Positions 36,331-50,260 of a stretch of DNA of 64,000 nt are shown one piece after another (position 1 is the first letter of the stretch; every line of letters starts with the position of its first letter). Source of the stretch: Icerya purchasi (lineage: Eukaryota; Arthropoda; Insecta; Hemiptera; Monophlebidae); contig CM077116.1 in NCBI GenBank assembly GCA_039619475.1, positions 173,319,863 through 173,383,862 on the forward strand, given 5' to 3'. The notes beneath the pieces were generated by a model that was given only the letters and a program-made list of their open reading frames with translations, did no database searches and was not told where the DNA came from. Position numbers and translations under genes: made by a program.

Positions 36331-39300
36331 GCGGAATAACTGTGAAAGCATCGCTGAGCGTTAAGATTCGGGAGAAACAACGTAGCGAAAAAAAGGTTAA
36401 TTCATTTTACCGAATTCGCCCGCGCTATTTCGAGATCGGACCACGTCTGAAAATAATTTTGAATGGCTGCTTCAAGAGAGTTTTTTTCCCCCATTATTAT
36501 TATGATAAATTAAAATCAAAAATCAGTTTTATTATTACATGCGAGCATTAAATAATTGTTTTCTTCGAACAAAGCTGTGGTGAAAGATTGGTTTTCATTA
36601 ATATTACAACTGCTGAGTAACAAGGTGTGTCAAAAAAGTTTTGCTTTGGCTCTGAATAAAATTACAATTACATTGATGTTTTTAATTGAAACTTTGATTT
36701 TAAGAATTTTATACATATATATTTATATATTTGTAAATAAAAAATTAAAACTACCACTAAACGAAAGAGGTTAAACTTCTGCTGTTCTCATTAATATTAA
36801 TTCGGAACAAGTTTTATGAAAGTGATGCGTTGGCGCGTGGTTTGTGGTTTCATTTTAATTTTTAATGAAAGATGATGCGTAAAAATAGAGGACTTAATCT
36901 CTATCATCGCTAGTTATCTGTTGAACAAAATCAACATTAATAAAAAATTAAACGGCGTTCCCTCGTCTGTTTTTCGCAAAAATTTATGTGTCTTTTTTTT
37001 TTTTTCATTGCACTCTAAGAGGTGACGGCGTTCATTAATAATGCAAGTATCGGTGTGGATGCATATCGTAAAACAAAATGTGGGTAAACAGTAGCGAAAG
37101 AGTACCCTTTTTTCTTTTTCTTTTTTTTTTATTTTTAATGTTTAATAAACAATTCTTTGTAAATTTTTGCGCGAAGTAATAAAAAAAAATCAAATTCCTT
37201 TTTTAACTCTTTAGCTCTCAGTAAAAATTATAGCATCATCATCTGTGCCGTACTATTTTCTAGTTAATAGCAACGTTGTCGGCAAGTGTGATATTTTTCC
37301 TTCTTATTATTGGAAAAAAGCTCTAGTGTGTAACTTTTTTAAATATTCACGGATATATATATATATATATATATATATTAACTGTAAATTAAACGGATTC
37401 CACTAAAGGTTAAAACAATGAAATGAATTCCTTTTAAAAATCTTTCTAATAAGTTACCATAACAATCTTACGGAAAAAATTAAAATTCGAGCGTTTCTTG
37501 GAATATCATGCTTTTTTTGATACGTTTTTAATTAAACGGCATGCTTCCTTTTCAGTTTTCTTCACTATTCTGCGTTGGCGCAATACATAAAAAGGGAACA
37601 AAAAATGTAGTGAAATGAATTAAGTCGACTTTCCGGCTTTTTTTATATATATATTTCTTTTGTTTGTCAGCCAGGGTAAGTGTAACTAAAAATTAAAGGT
37701 AATCACGTAAAAAGAAAAAAAATAGATTAGATTTTAATTTATGCGGAAGCGAAGGTCGGCCGAAGCAGTAACAGCATCTATAATGAAAGAAGCGAAAGTG
37801 TGTGAGATGCGCAATCAGTTGTGAGAAAGTTAAGATGTAAAAATTTGAGTTGTAGAAGAAAATGTCTGGTGACCAGTTGGAAGAAGGCAGCTATAGTTAG
37901 AGCAGAAATAAATTGAAGAGGAAATAGCGGTTTAGACGAGGAAAATCGTTAAACCTGGGTCGAGATAAAGAGAGGAGATGAGGATTGGAAAAGGAGGATG
38001 AACAGGTATCCATGATTTGGAATGTGCGCGCTTTGATGGAAAAATTATATTACGAGCGGAAAGTTTTTTGATAAATTAGCCGCTGGAGAAAGCATAGCGG
38101 CTAGCTAAATCATCTGCGATGCCTCCCGTAGTGGAATATGACGAACTAAGGAAAGATTGCTACTTAGAAAGCGAATGGAACGGACAATGTAATCAAATGA
38201 AAAGGATGGAAAGGTTTTTTTTTTTTTTTTTTGGATTCGAAACATATGTAAGGAATTTGTTATCGTTGGCGGAAAGAAAAATGTAAAGAATGGCACGAAG
38301 TATTTTACGTAAAAGTGTCAGTTGGAAAAAATTGAACAGGAAGGAGGAAATCTAAAACATTTATAATGTACAATTCTGCGACACACTCACCAATTTTGGA
38401 ACCATTAGTAGAAATGGTGTTTGAATGAAGAAAATAATTGAAGTTTGTTTAACTTCTGGCAGTGGAAGGAAAGGACTCAGCGTACGCGGTGGAAGAAGAA
38501 ACCAATTGGTCGTATATAAGAAGTTTGAAAGTCAACAAGTAACGTAAGGAAGTTTATTGTGTGTGTGTGTAAATAAAAAAAGAGTAGTAATTTAGAGATT
38601 GAGAAATGTAGAAAAGAATAAAGGAATCTTTCGAAAGAAAAACGCAGGTGGTTAACATGGATAGATATAAGAGGGGAAATTAATTTGGAAGAGTTAAAGA
38701 CGTTCTATGAGGAAGCGATGAAGACTGTATATAGTGGGAGAAAATTTCAGGGATAGGTAGGGATTTCCTAAATCATCGAGTTTGGAAAGAAGATGATTTA
38801 GAAGCGTTATCGTAATTTCATTTTTTATGTATTATTTTTTTAATTTTTATGTTTTAAGTTTCTGTTAAGTTTATTTTAATTTTCTATTAAGTATATTTCA
38901 TTACATCAACATTCGCGAAGAAATTTCGGAATCGCGCATGTTAAATGCTTATTATATATATATATACATATACATATATATATTTGTCTATCTGCCTATT
39001 TGTATAGAAATTTGATACCTAATTTAATAACTACATTGTGTGTTGGTAGTATTTCATAAACAATTTGTGAACATTTTAGAAATATAAATTACACGGAAAT
39101 TATTAAAGAATCGTGCAACAGGAGTTTCTATCGTTGTTACTGGAAAAACGAAGTTTTGCCATCGGTTATAGTTTTTTTCTTTAAGTTTTTTAAAATTATT
39201 CTATTGTTAATATGCTCAAAGTAAAAAAAAAATCAAAAATCAACAGGGAAAATAATTTTTTTGTAAAATTATACACTTTGCTAAATAGAAATTGAGAGAA

Positions 39301-40898
39301 AATGAAATATTTAAATGGGTTATAATATGTGAACGAAGCCATATATAGGATTGTGTAATGATTTATATATCGTTTTCTTTTAATTCAAAATTTTAACGTC
39401 ATCTTATTGAATTTATCGGCGAATATTAATGATACTGAAATAATATGAATTAAATAATAATAAAAAAAAAATAACATCGACAGAAAATTAGAGGGTCTCG
39501 TTGGCATTCCCGCGGATTTAATAAAATAGCATGTTAACGTTCCAACGCAAACGTTTATAGAATTTTAGATCTTCAAGACGCCTTCAACTATCATATTTAA
39601 CGGAGTAAACAAGAATATGTATGTATATTTTCGCGTAGAAAACGGTCGCAGAGATTTAATTTTCATTTAGTTCATTTCATTTTGCTGAATTTATATCTTA
39701 ATTTGTAACTGTGGTGTATGCTTTATGAAAGTAGATTGCTGAAGGTTGTGGCGATTATCAGTATTTTTTCATGTGTTTAGGCAAACGTTTCATTCACAAT
39801 TTCACGATATTATGTATAGTAATTGAAGAGGAGCGTCTAATTTTATCAACATATGTATGATCAAATAAAACGACAAGGTGGTGAGGTGTATATCAAGCAA
39901 GAGAACGATACTTGTTCTCAATGTACATGTATATAATAGTGCTAAATGATTTTGCTAGAATCGTATATTTCGATGTTAAAAATTATGATTTTAAAAAGAA
40001 TATTTATCTAAATGAAACGACGAACTGGAATTGTAAAACGGAGGATAGTGAGAAAAAAGCAGCGAATTGTACATGTAAAGTATATTTTAACGCACTTTTG
40101 AATTTGGCACATATGTATTATTGTAAGTGATACGGCAGTAGTCTGGAATTAACATACCGCAATTAATTTGTGGATAGTGATATGAGCAGCGAATTTCGAT
40201 TTTTCTTTTACCGTATTGGTAATGAATTGGAGAGTGAAGCGCGGGGGGGGGGGGGTTTCTATGCACGAAGCGGATGAGCAAAAAAAGTGAATTATGCAGT
40301 GAATATACTTTTTATTCTTACTGTGACTTTTTGCTATTTGTTTTTACAATTGATGTTACGGTCAAACACTCGTCGTAATAATTTTCTTCTTCAGTTTAAA
40401 GTGGACTGTTAATTTTGAGGATTTATTTAAAACATTTCTGGTACGGTAATTAAAAATTACGTAAATTTTCACGATCAAAATTTATTAATGCACAACCTTT
40501 ATGTATGCCTTTTTTATTAAAGGAGGAAATTAAAAATGTGATTAAAGAATTTCTCTAAACTCAAATGATTATACTTTCACATTAAAATCGCAAAGGATAT
40601 GGAACTCGTTCTCCTTGTAATTGGTTAATGCTTTATAGTAAAATTTAAGTGTTTATATTGTATTCTTGTCGATGGTCGACCTATTTTAATAACAAAAACC
40701 ATCATCTAATCATTTCCCTCGTAGATATGTTAGTATTTTAAAACTTCATTAAACAAATAAATAGTATTTTTAGCGATTGTTATTAAAGCTAGTACATTTC
40801 AGTTTTTATGTCATTTCAGAATTTCCACAATTTTTTGGCATTTTCTTTGCAAACATCATCGGTATTATCTACTTATAAGTAAGTCTAAATTGCGTCGA

Positions 40899-40962
<64 letters not shown>

Positions 40963-41900
40963 GTTGTTAACGTATTACATTTAACACGTGATTTTTGATT
41001 CACGATAATTGTATCATTTTCAATAGTTAAAATAGTCGGATGTAGTTAATTTCTTCCTTCGCTTCAGAGATATGATATTTAAAAAAAAAGACGAATACAC
41101 CGTCTGATACGGTTACTTGAGAATACATTAGATATTAATAATTAATATAGTTCTACGTTCGACGGCCGAATATTTAGTACCAAAAGGGCGGAGTGCAAGT
41201 GGAAAGCTTTAATATTACATTGTAAGCTTTGTTTGGTAAACTGTTAAGTTATCAGCATGTAATTGTTTGGAGGACGTTGGTTTTAAAGTTTGACCAATAG
41301 CTAAAATAAAGAGGTGGTTCGTGTCGGTAGCTATTCTCACATCGACATTGAGCATTACACTTGAGAATGGATAGATTCGGTTTTTAAATAAAAGGAGAAT
41401 CGGACATTGCGCGCTATAGTGATAATACTAAGGGGGCGTATGGATGTAACCGGTTCCCTTGGTGTGTGTAAACACGACGGAAGTACTGAGGGACAAGTGG
41501 ATTTAATGATATTGTGTTCGTCTCCGAATGAACAAGGGAAATTAAGTTTTTTGTAGTACAAAGCTTGCAAACTTCCAGATATTGTTGTTGTTACTGCTAA
41601 GGCCAGGGAAGTTTTAGCTTAACCGAGTTTGCCTTCTATACAGAGACTTATTACGTGCAACCAAGGGATCCAAGGATTGTACATTATAAGACCTTTTATG
41701 ATATTGTTGAAATATTTAAAGGAAACTTACATAACGCGAACAATTAAAAACGTGCCAAGGAGTACGCTGATAATTGTTTGTTTATTCAATAGTATTACAC
41801 GACCGCTGTTTTATTTTCAATTTTTTTTGTTTTTTTACGAGTTATTTAACGCATTATATTATTATCTCTTAGAAATTACTTAAATAAAATTACATAATCC
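36331..41900. other. AT-rich non-coding DNA
   Basis: No gene was recognised. It contains (TA)n at 37351-37378, a purine-biased block at about 37740-38760, a 13-14 G run near 40242-40255 and (ATT)n at 40899-40962. Short frames (36342, 39912, 41629) have no recognisable similarity. Confidence 0.6.
40899..40962. repeat. (ATT)n microsatellite
   Basis: About 21 perfect ATT/TTA units, the longest trinucleotide tract outside MED25. Confidence 0.95.
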
Positions 41901-42080
41901 CGTTTTAATTATAAAATCAGCGAGCACTTGGGGACCGTTTACATCCCTGGTATATAGGTTCTTAAATGGATGTTACGGTGCTGACTATATCTCCGGCAGG
42001 TTAGCGCTCAATATGATGAACCGTTAGAAACTTCGCGTATAGAGGTGGTGGTTGATTGCTCAATAGATAGGAGTGCGTAA

Positions 42081-42128
<48 letters not shown>

Positions 42129-45100
42129 CAAGGTATATTCTGTTAGCGGTTGTTTCCAACCTTGGCAAACAGATATCACCAGTACTTAAAGGCCAAGCTG
42201 TCAGGTCTGTCTTAATAATCCCGAGAATACTTAATCGAGCCCGGAATAACCGATTTCACGAGTTTAGCATCTTCTGGCTATAATTTTAAATAAATATTTT
42301 TCAGCTGGTTGTCCATCTCTTGGAGCGGAATTTTTTAAAAGTTTTTGGTAACCCGTTGAATTGTTTCGTTTTCACTCTTGTTTTCTCTGCGTATAACTCG
42401 ATCCCCCCCTCCCCCCCTCGGGGTAGTTTAGATGTGTTATAATATATGCATATACGTATGCATATATATCGTATATACATGTATATATGCGTGTATGAAT
42501 GCAATTTAGAAAAAAAAAGTCTGGTTTGGATCGATTCTTGACTTCTGCTTCTTTGCTTTCTTGAGGTTTATGTAATTTACATGTGCGAATGTTGAAGTTG
42601 GATGCAGTGATTATTCGACGTCGGTCGATTTTGCGGCAACCTGCATTAGTATATAATGATTCTGGATAGGAACATTCGAAATTCTATTGTCGTCATCATT
42701 TATTTGTGTATGGCTGCACATGTTGAGAGATCGAAACACTTTGTAGTGACAAAACCAGTCGTGTTCTTTCTCGCCCCCCCCCTTAATTCGTGTCGTGTCA
42801 AGAAAAATCCCACTTCCAGAAGCTGTAATCAGTCATTTGTGCAAGGCAAATATTGAGAGCATGGTTTTCACAGCCGGTGGCGGAGTCGAGATGTTAACAT
42901 TTGCTCACATTCTGCAAAAATAAAAGATTTAGCATGTCCTAAATATGTCGCGAATTCACAAACTATATTCAATAGTTATTTAAACTGATATTAAAATTAC
43001 GTATGCGAATTTTAATTTTATGAAGACTTTCGGAAGTTACACATTTTTATCATGTTCAAGAAATAATAAAACAAAAATGATAAAAAATGTAAGTAGTTTT
43101 ATTTTTAAAAAAAAAATAATAATTATAAAAACAATTGGACAAGCGGACTTTCTGTTACGAAATAATTAGCTGGTAATTTAAATGGCAGTGGCAATAGGTA
43201 AACATTTTTGTGAATGCTACTGCAGACCTTAAATTCCATTTTTTAGTTTGCTTTTAAAATTTCCGCGCTTAAGTGGTGTCATAAAATTGTATTAAAATTC
43301 GTGTCCTTTAAATAATATCGTACGCGCCCTACAACAGCGTACTTACACTGGTCCCGACATTGAAAACATTAAAAATTATTATTATCGAATACGTGTTTCG
43401 AAGGAATAATTTTATTACGAAATATTACGCCGCTTAAAATATTCAAAATAACGCGTTAAAGGGAGGTGTGTTACTCCGATAAAACTGGTATATCTAAGAA
43501 ATGATTTTCTATTTAAATGTGTTTTTATAATGCTCAATTTTATTATAGCTAGCTTATTTGTATAAGTAACGTTCAGAATGAAAACACGCGTAAGCTGTTC
43601 TTTTTTAAAATTAATAATCGAAAAAAAGAAAAAGGAAAGCCATAAATCACTTCAATATCGATGTTTTACTCCGAATAAATGACATTTATAAACTCTGCAT
43701 GTAGCCGCCGGCAATTACTACTGCCGTGTTTTACAATTCAATTCATTATTATCATCGCTGCAAGGCGCAAACCTACAAATATGCTGAAGATTGCTAATCA
43801 AATTAGCATTGACAATACAATTATTCGAATTCGTATTGTGATTACTGATTTATTTGTTATTTTTAATAGTTTTTTTTAATGTTGTTAATTAATCCGTTTT
43901 ACTCGATGTAATTTTCTCGCTCTCCTTAGTCTCCCTCCCCTTTTTTTTGTATGTCCAAAAACATACGAAATAATAATAATAAGTAATTTAAAATTATAAC
44001 CGCATATACATAATATAAACGACGTCAGGCAACGATATTAACTAAAAGGAAAGAAAAAAAAACAAAAAACAATCGATTTGGTTTAAACACATAAATAAAC
44101 GAAATGAAATAAATCTGATTTGAAAGAAATAATGTTGGATCGAAAAATTTCAATAGACGGGATTAGGCAGATCTGGTTTAGTGCATAAATATCGCAAAAC
44201 GAACAAGAGCCGGTGTAAATAATTGAATTAAATTACAATTGAAACAAAAAACAAGCTTAAATTCGTCAAGATTTTTTTAGTAAAAAAGTACAATACTTGT
44301 GAACAATTTCCAAAGAGTAATTTAAAATTACTAGTGTTCGTTATTGGTCGAAATTCGACCATAATTATTATTAAAAATTTGAGGGAAAACATTTGTATGA
44401 ATTTGCATATTTCCCAAAAAAAAAAAATTCTATTCTTATAAATACATTCATTCATTGTATGTCTGAGAATATACACTTTTATATGTGCTTAAAATACAAA
44501 ACAGTTCAGTATCATTATAACTGAAGAAAAAAGCAAATTCAATAAAGTAACAGTAAATCACAATTTAAAACCCCCCTTTAATTGATATTAAATGACACCT
44601 TAAGGCTTAGCGCACTATAGAAAAGCCAATAATGATGATTATTAAGAAAAATTAAAAAAACCTAATAGCAACTGATTTACTAGCTATAGCGATTTCTTTT
44701 TTCATTTTTTGTATTAATTTATTTAAATAAGGAAGAAAAAAAATAGCTATTTCCAAAATTTTTTTACTGATAACATTACAGATCATCAATAGCTACTAAA
44801 CAAAAAAAAAAAAAAAATTAAAAAAAAACAGAAAAGAAAATCGGTTAAAATACAGAGAAGAAAAAGGTGCAGAACTGTTTTGTCTATTTTCTTATTTACA
44901 TATAAATAGGGCGTAAAATAAAATACTTAAAAAAAAAAAAATGTACCCTATTAACTGTGATTAACATGTAAATTCGATTGGAACATATGAATAAACGAAG
45001 CAAAATACATCCGAAGTAAAGCATGAAAGAGAACAATCTCCGATTGTGAAGTGTAAGTGAAATAAACAAAATAGCCTAAATTTTAAATTATCGGGTTTTA

Positions 45101-45250
45101 ATGTTTAAAAAAATATGAAAAAAACATATAGAAATAAATAATGTTCACGCAGACAAATAAGAAAGGCGTGTATATACGATAACTGCGAAGAAAAATACGA
45201 ATAACGAACTTGAAACTGCAATAGCAAAGTTAATTTGATATAGACCAATG
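41901..45250. other. Non-coding DNA, A-rich in its right half
   Basis: 41930-42290 is of mixed composition and unidentified. A (TA)n run lies at 42081-42125, and C-runs lie at about 42402-42418 and 42774-42783. From about 43900 to 45120 the plus strand is A-rich with many A-runs. No gene, tRNA or element was recognised. Confidence 0.5.
42081..42125. repeat. (TA)n microsatellite
   Basis: About 22 perfect TA units within the unidentified mixed-composition segment 41930-42290. Confidence 0.9.
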
Positions 45251-47129
45251 AGGCGCTGGAATTTGGGAGGAAACGAATTGGCGCACATCTCTGAGGAGGA
45301 TCGTATGGGTCTCGTGTTGTTCGTGTGTTCTTCGGATAAAATTGTACGAAAGTCGGTAAAATAGTCGGTAACAACGGCACTTTCGCGACGATAGGGCCCA
45401 TAGAGGAGGTTTTAAATTCAGCGGGCGAATTTTATTAAAAAGGGAAATTGTGATTTATGCGTGCGACGGGTTTGTTAAACGGACAATTCGAGCAAGTTGT
45501 AAAACGACGACGATGAGCTGCGCGTAAGGTGGAGGTCTTTTCTTGCAGTGACTGGATGGCGGCGGAGGGCGGCTTTCTCATGACGTTAATTTGCTTATCA
45601 GAGTAATGTAATTCTTGCGAAACTGCTGACAGCGAACAAGACAATGGATAGGCTAGTCTGGTATCTGCTGGAGCGGATAATGTTGCTGTCCATCCTGGCA
45701 AAAGCTGTGCCACGTTCTATAGGGCTGTGTGTGTGTGTGTGTGTGTGCGTGCTCTTTGAATAGGCTGCGCGAGTATTACAGGTTGACTGCTTCAGAATGC
45801 CGTCGCTGCTATATAATTCGATTACAGATAGACCATGACGACGGCCGAGTTAACATTTATCACAAATAACAGTAATACGCTGTTTAGAAATCGGTGCGAG
45901 TCCGTACTGCTCGGTACTTGTAAGCCGAAAACCGTTCGTACCGCGACCACCCGATCCTCTTTCTGTTCAGCCTGCGTTTGTTCCGATTATCGTTCTTATC
46001 AGTGCTGTTCAGCCAGTGTGTAGAGAGCTGCTAAGCTTCCAAATCTATTCGGACCGGCGTGTATCTTTAAACGCTTTCGATCGCTATTATTCCATACGGC
46101 ATAATGATGTTATCCGTCGTCCCTTTTCTAATTAACGCAGTGCCTGCCGACTTTAATTAATAATGATGGCTGCCACTGGAATTTCGTCTGTCGCGAAAAA
46201 ATAATTCACCTTTTTTATCGTTAAAGTTTTGAAATCGAGGTTAACTTTCCTGCAGAGAGGTGAGTTTTCTAGGGCACTTCCGATTCTGCGACCGGAAGTA
46301 GTCCGCCTCTTTCATTCCGTTTTAGATGTTATTTTTCGTTAATACATAATGAGAAAGATTTTCCAACACTACCGAAGCAAAAGTCGAATTTTAGAGGGAT
46401 TTTGTTTGTTTTGTTTTTTTTTTTTTTTTATTTCGACTTAAATTCACTTGGAAATGGATTAAACAAATCGTTGTTGTTGTTTTTTTAGGGGATGGGGGGT
46501 GGCGGGGGTATTTAAAGAAAACTCAGTATTATGTCACTTTAATTTGAAAATACTGCAGTTATCGGCGTAACTTCTTCTTCCAACTAGTGTTGAACATTCG
46601 AAATGTTGACGTATGGCGACGTTAATTCGCAGGTATTTGCGCGGTAACTTTGCCTCATCGAAAAAACTTTTACGACAACTCTTAATTCGTTGTTTTGGCA
46701 AGTTCCGGAAGAAATTTTCATTTAAAAGGAAGGCCGATTCTGTGCACTTTTCCAACAACCTGCTTGTCAAAATGACAAAATGCGAACTCCTCACCGTTCT
46801 GTACGCCATTTTAAATCTGCTGCTATTCCTTCCGCCAACTATTATCAGCTAGATCATTTACCCGCCCACTGACACTTAATTATCTTTCTGTAACTTCCAA
46901 GACGATGGAATAATTTTTTTTTCCCTTTCGTTTTACCGCGAGCATTTAAAATCATTCTGGCCGTGTTTGCCTTCAATTCCACGAACAAATAACTCGCCCC
47001 ATGACATTTTTTCACGTTTAGACAGACACCCAAGAAATATCGCTGTAGTAAACTTAGAGGCTACTTCTAAAAAATCACTATACATTGCATACCCTTCTTT
47101 GCGTTGCTGATGGATAAACTCGTTTCTTC
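45251..47129. other. GC-richer block and flanking sequence, no gene recognised
   Basis: 45250-46350 is CpG-rich and includes a (GT)n run at about 45724-45747. The frames at 45435, 45835, 46534 and 46613 are not recognised. T-runs and a G-rich patch (46489-46508) separate it from the LINE fragment on the right. Confidence 0.4.
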
Positions 47130-48270
47130 TCCACTCGACCAAAATCGATCTTTTGTGGATTCCTGGTCATTTGGGTATTGAAGGCAAAATGAGATGGTAG
47201 ATTCCCTAGACCGTTCTTCAATTTCCAGGGGCACATTTTCAACCTATAATATTACTCTTTTTTCCTTAATTGGCTCATTCAAGACTATGGCTCAACTCTT
47301 ATTCTCCGGCCCGGATTAAGTATATGATGGGCCCGGGGGGCTACAGAAATATTAGGGGTCCTTTTCGGAATTGATAAAATTATCAGTTTTATAGAGTAAC
47401 TAAATTTTCTCAAATTTAATTTAATTATATTATTTTAAATTCGCGAATTAACATATAATTATTAATGTAAACATAAATATCATTATAGATAATGGGTAGA
47501 ATTTTCGATGTCAAAAAAAAAAAAAAATATACATATATATGTATATAATTTTAAACAATGAATTTTTCAGCAAATTTTAACCAAAGATTTGCATAAAAGG
47601 ATGGTGTGTCTGCGTGAGTTACGCGTGTACACACAGACACACATTCATACAGACATTTCCTAAAAATGTAAATTTCGACTCGTTATACCTTAAAACAAAT
47701 TTCTGGTACGTTTTTACGAAACTCGAAATTTTACTATTACGAAGTTTCCTCCTCTAGGAGGAAATAAAAAGGGATACGAAATTATTAACAAATAAATGTA
47801 TTACAAAAAATGCACTTGCTCCTGTAAAGTTAATTCTATTTATTAAAAAAAAAAAAAAAACGTCGATGTATATGGCAAATGATAGATTCATTTTTTATTA
47901 CATGTCGGAAGTTGGTGTCCCTTGGGGACCCCTTAATAAGGCGGGGCCCGAGGCTGCTGCTCCCTAACCCACCCTAAATCCAGGCCTGCTTATTCTTGTT
48001 CTTTTTCTAATCCTACCTTATTTTATTTCTCTATTCAGCCATTTCTTGCATAGTTTTCTTGATCCTTGTTCTCTCTTAAACGCTCTACAATCACACTGCT
48101 ATTTTTACCTTCACTTTAATCATAGTCTCCTTTCTGCATCACTTTTTCGATTTTCATTTATATTCTGTCCCTTTCATCTACCATCCATATACTTTCCTTG
48201 TGACCCTGATTTCTTGTTTTATTTGGATGTCGATCCCCAGGTTTGGAGGGGGGGGGGCAACCTCTAATGA
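47130..48270 (+). mobile_element. Non-LTR retrotransposon fragment (RNase H end and C-terminal tail), split by a MITE
   Basis: Left of the MITE, frames give IDLLWIPGHLGIEG then EMVDSLDRSSISRGTFSTYN (about 47145-47255), the end of a LINE RNase H domain. Right of the MITE the same ORF continues with FNHSLLSASLFRFSFI and a tail (about 48110-48200) that parallels the element at 6500-6700. Several frameshifts are present. Upstream RT is not seen. Confidence 0.65.
47306..47988. mobile_element. hAT-like MITE inserted in a LINE
   Basis: A perfect 8-bp target duplication CTTATTCT flanks it (47298-47305 and 47989-47996). The ends CCGGCCCGGATTAAG and, reverse-complemented, CAGGCCTGGATTTAG agree at 12 of 15 positions. 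Further imperfect inverted similarity follows (GGGCCCGGG and GGGGTCC against GGACCCC and GGGGCCCGA). The 683-bp body is AT-rich and non-coding. Confidence 0.85.
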
Positions 48271-50260
48271 AACGTCATTAGGCTGTAATTGAATTCCTGC
48301 GATCGTTGTTAACTCTTATCGGGAATTATCGTTGCTTCCTTCCATTTCCCCGTTAAGACTACTCTCTATTGTATAACGTAAATTTTTAGATTCACTAATT
48401 TGCATCGACTCTTTATCGTCCCTATTCTATCCTCCGCAGTTTTTTAGCAAATGGGTTTCTTCCGAACCTCCCACATACACCCTACCTCTTGCTATTATAC
48501 AATTCTAGTAATCAGGAAATCGGGAAGATTTGGACCGGGAAATCCGGGAATTTAAAAATTATATTTCTGTGGCCACATAGATAACTCGCATAAACGTGAA
48601 TTTAAATAACGCGTGTTTTCCGTTTATTTATGACACAATTAATGTAATAACAGTAATTGTTCCAACTTCAAAGCCCAGCTCTGACCCACTTTTATTGATT
48701 TTTTAATTTACGGTGACGTGCCTCGGCTGCTGAGACTACGACAGAAACGAGATCAGAGTAGGTTATGCGATTTTCCGGTTGCAGCGAGAAACAAATAGTC
48801 TGCAATTTTATTTGCTCGTATAAATTGCAATGCCTAATGCTTATCTATAATTAGGTTACAAAATCAGTCATCATCGGTAGAGAAACGGGTCCTACGATGA
48901 ATCTGCCAGCAGAATTACGTAGCGATTAAATATAGCGATCAGGAGTGGATCGCGGTTTTTGTACGAGAGGTCAAATACACTTCAGTCTGCTAGCGTTGTT
49001 TTTATCGTATTCCTCGTATTCCTCTTGTCTCTTTCTTTTTCGTTCTCGTTTTCGAAAATCGAAGAAGGAATTGTTACGTCGTCGTCGTGAATGCCAACTG
49101 GGACAGAAGAATTACGTATGCCCGTGAGAGGGCCAGAGAAGAAATATCAAGCTGAAAACGTAATGAAAACAAAGAGAAAAATACGTCCGCGCACAATAGT
49201 CCTGTTTTCCGTTATGCGCTGTCCTATTCTATGACGAACAATGGCGGGACAATAGTCTGGATAAGAGGTTAATCTGTGCGGCACAGTGCTCCGAGTACGG
49301 CAAGAAAGAAGACATACACTGAAGATGCTGCGAGATCAATAGAGATGTGATCGGTTCAGGCGGGCCGCCGGGTTGCGCTTGTGTGTTCGCTGAATCGGAC
49401 AGCTATCGCGCCCCGATCGTGAGCAAAATTATTTGTTATTATTCAGTCGTTACAGATGTAAGTGCGCTTAATTGCATTTTATTAAGGTTATTTCTCTTGA
49501 CAATGAATCGCGACTACTGTGTGTGCGTGCGTCTATGTTGTTATTGCAGCGATTTTTCACCTGGACAACGAGGTTCAACTGTTGCCGAGAAATCTAGGTT
49601 ACTCTTTCGCGGCATTATTAGTGTAAGACCTTTTAGGTATCGACGCCTACGGGTTTTAATATTACGTCGATACGTAGTGAACAATGCCGAATACGAGGCG
49701 CATTTTCATTTAACATTTTGCCGTTCGTAATTTTTTTTTGTCGATGGGGATGACATTTTTTTCTTTTCTTTTGTAAATCACAAGAGAATTTTAAAGGATT
49801 TCAAGGTTTTTTGTATTTTTTTTCCATACAGTTGTCACACTCTTAGAATTTCTGAAATTTCTTCGGTACTAACAGACGACCATAGTAGAATACGCAAAAG
49901 AAGGGCCCGGTAGAGTGCTATTCTGTTGTGGTCAGCGCGCAGAGACACTTCGGATGCTTTTAGTAAATATATTGAAACGGGGCCAGAGTATCGTTCGATG
50001 TCCCCTGGGAAAGATGGATAACCTTTGCCGGTCCAGCTCCCGTATTTGGTTATCGACGGGCCACTGGCAGAGTCCTCTCCGAACGAAGGGAACGTATGAC
50101 ACCCGGGAGCGGCATCTCTGCGACAGAAACCTGCGGCTGCCGGCTCAGCAATCCTGGTCACAGCTGCCGATCGGCAGCAGCGCATCGCTAACGACGTTAT
50201 TCACTGAAGCATCACGTAGAAACCGATGCTTTTTCCCGCCAACGCACTATTGTTAATAAA
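48271..50260. other. Mixed sequence with a GC/CpG-richer block, no gene recognised
   Basis: 48530-48580 carries GGGAAATCCGGGAATTT and ATTATATTTCTGTGGCCAC, similar to a sequence at about 19736-19765. From about 48720 to 50250 the DNA is CpG-rich and holds overlapping frames on both strands (49347, 49835, 49915) with no recognisable family. It is comparable to the blocks at 7.9, 34.8 and 45.3 kb. Confidence 0.4.

Noticed and set aside
36620..36660. GGTGTGTCAAAAAAGTTTTG as a mariner terminal repeat
   Set aside because: Only one end was found, without a TA-flanked partner or any transposase remnant.
49347..50256. Three overlapping frames of 113-127 codons
   Set aside because: They overlap on opposite strands, have no recognisable domain, and long frames are expected in GC-richer sequence where stop codons are rarer.
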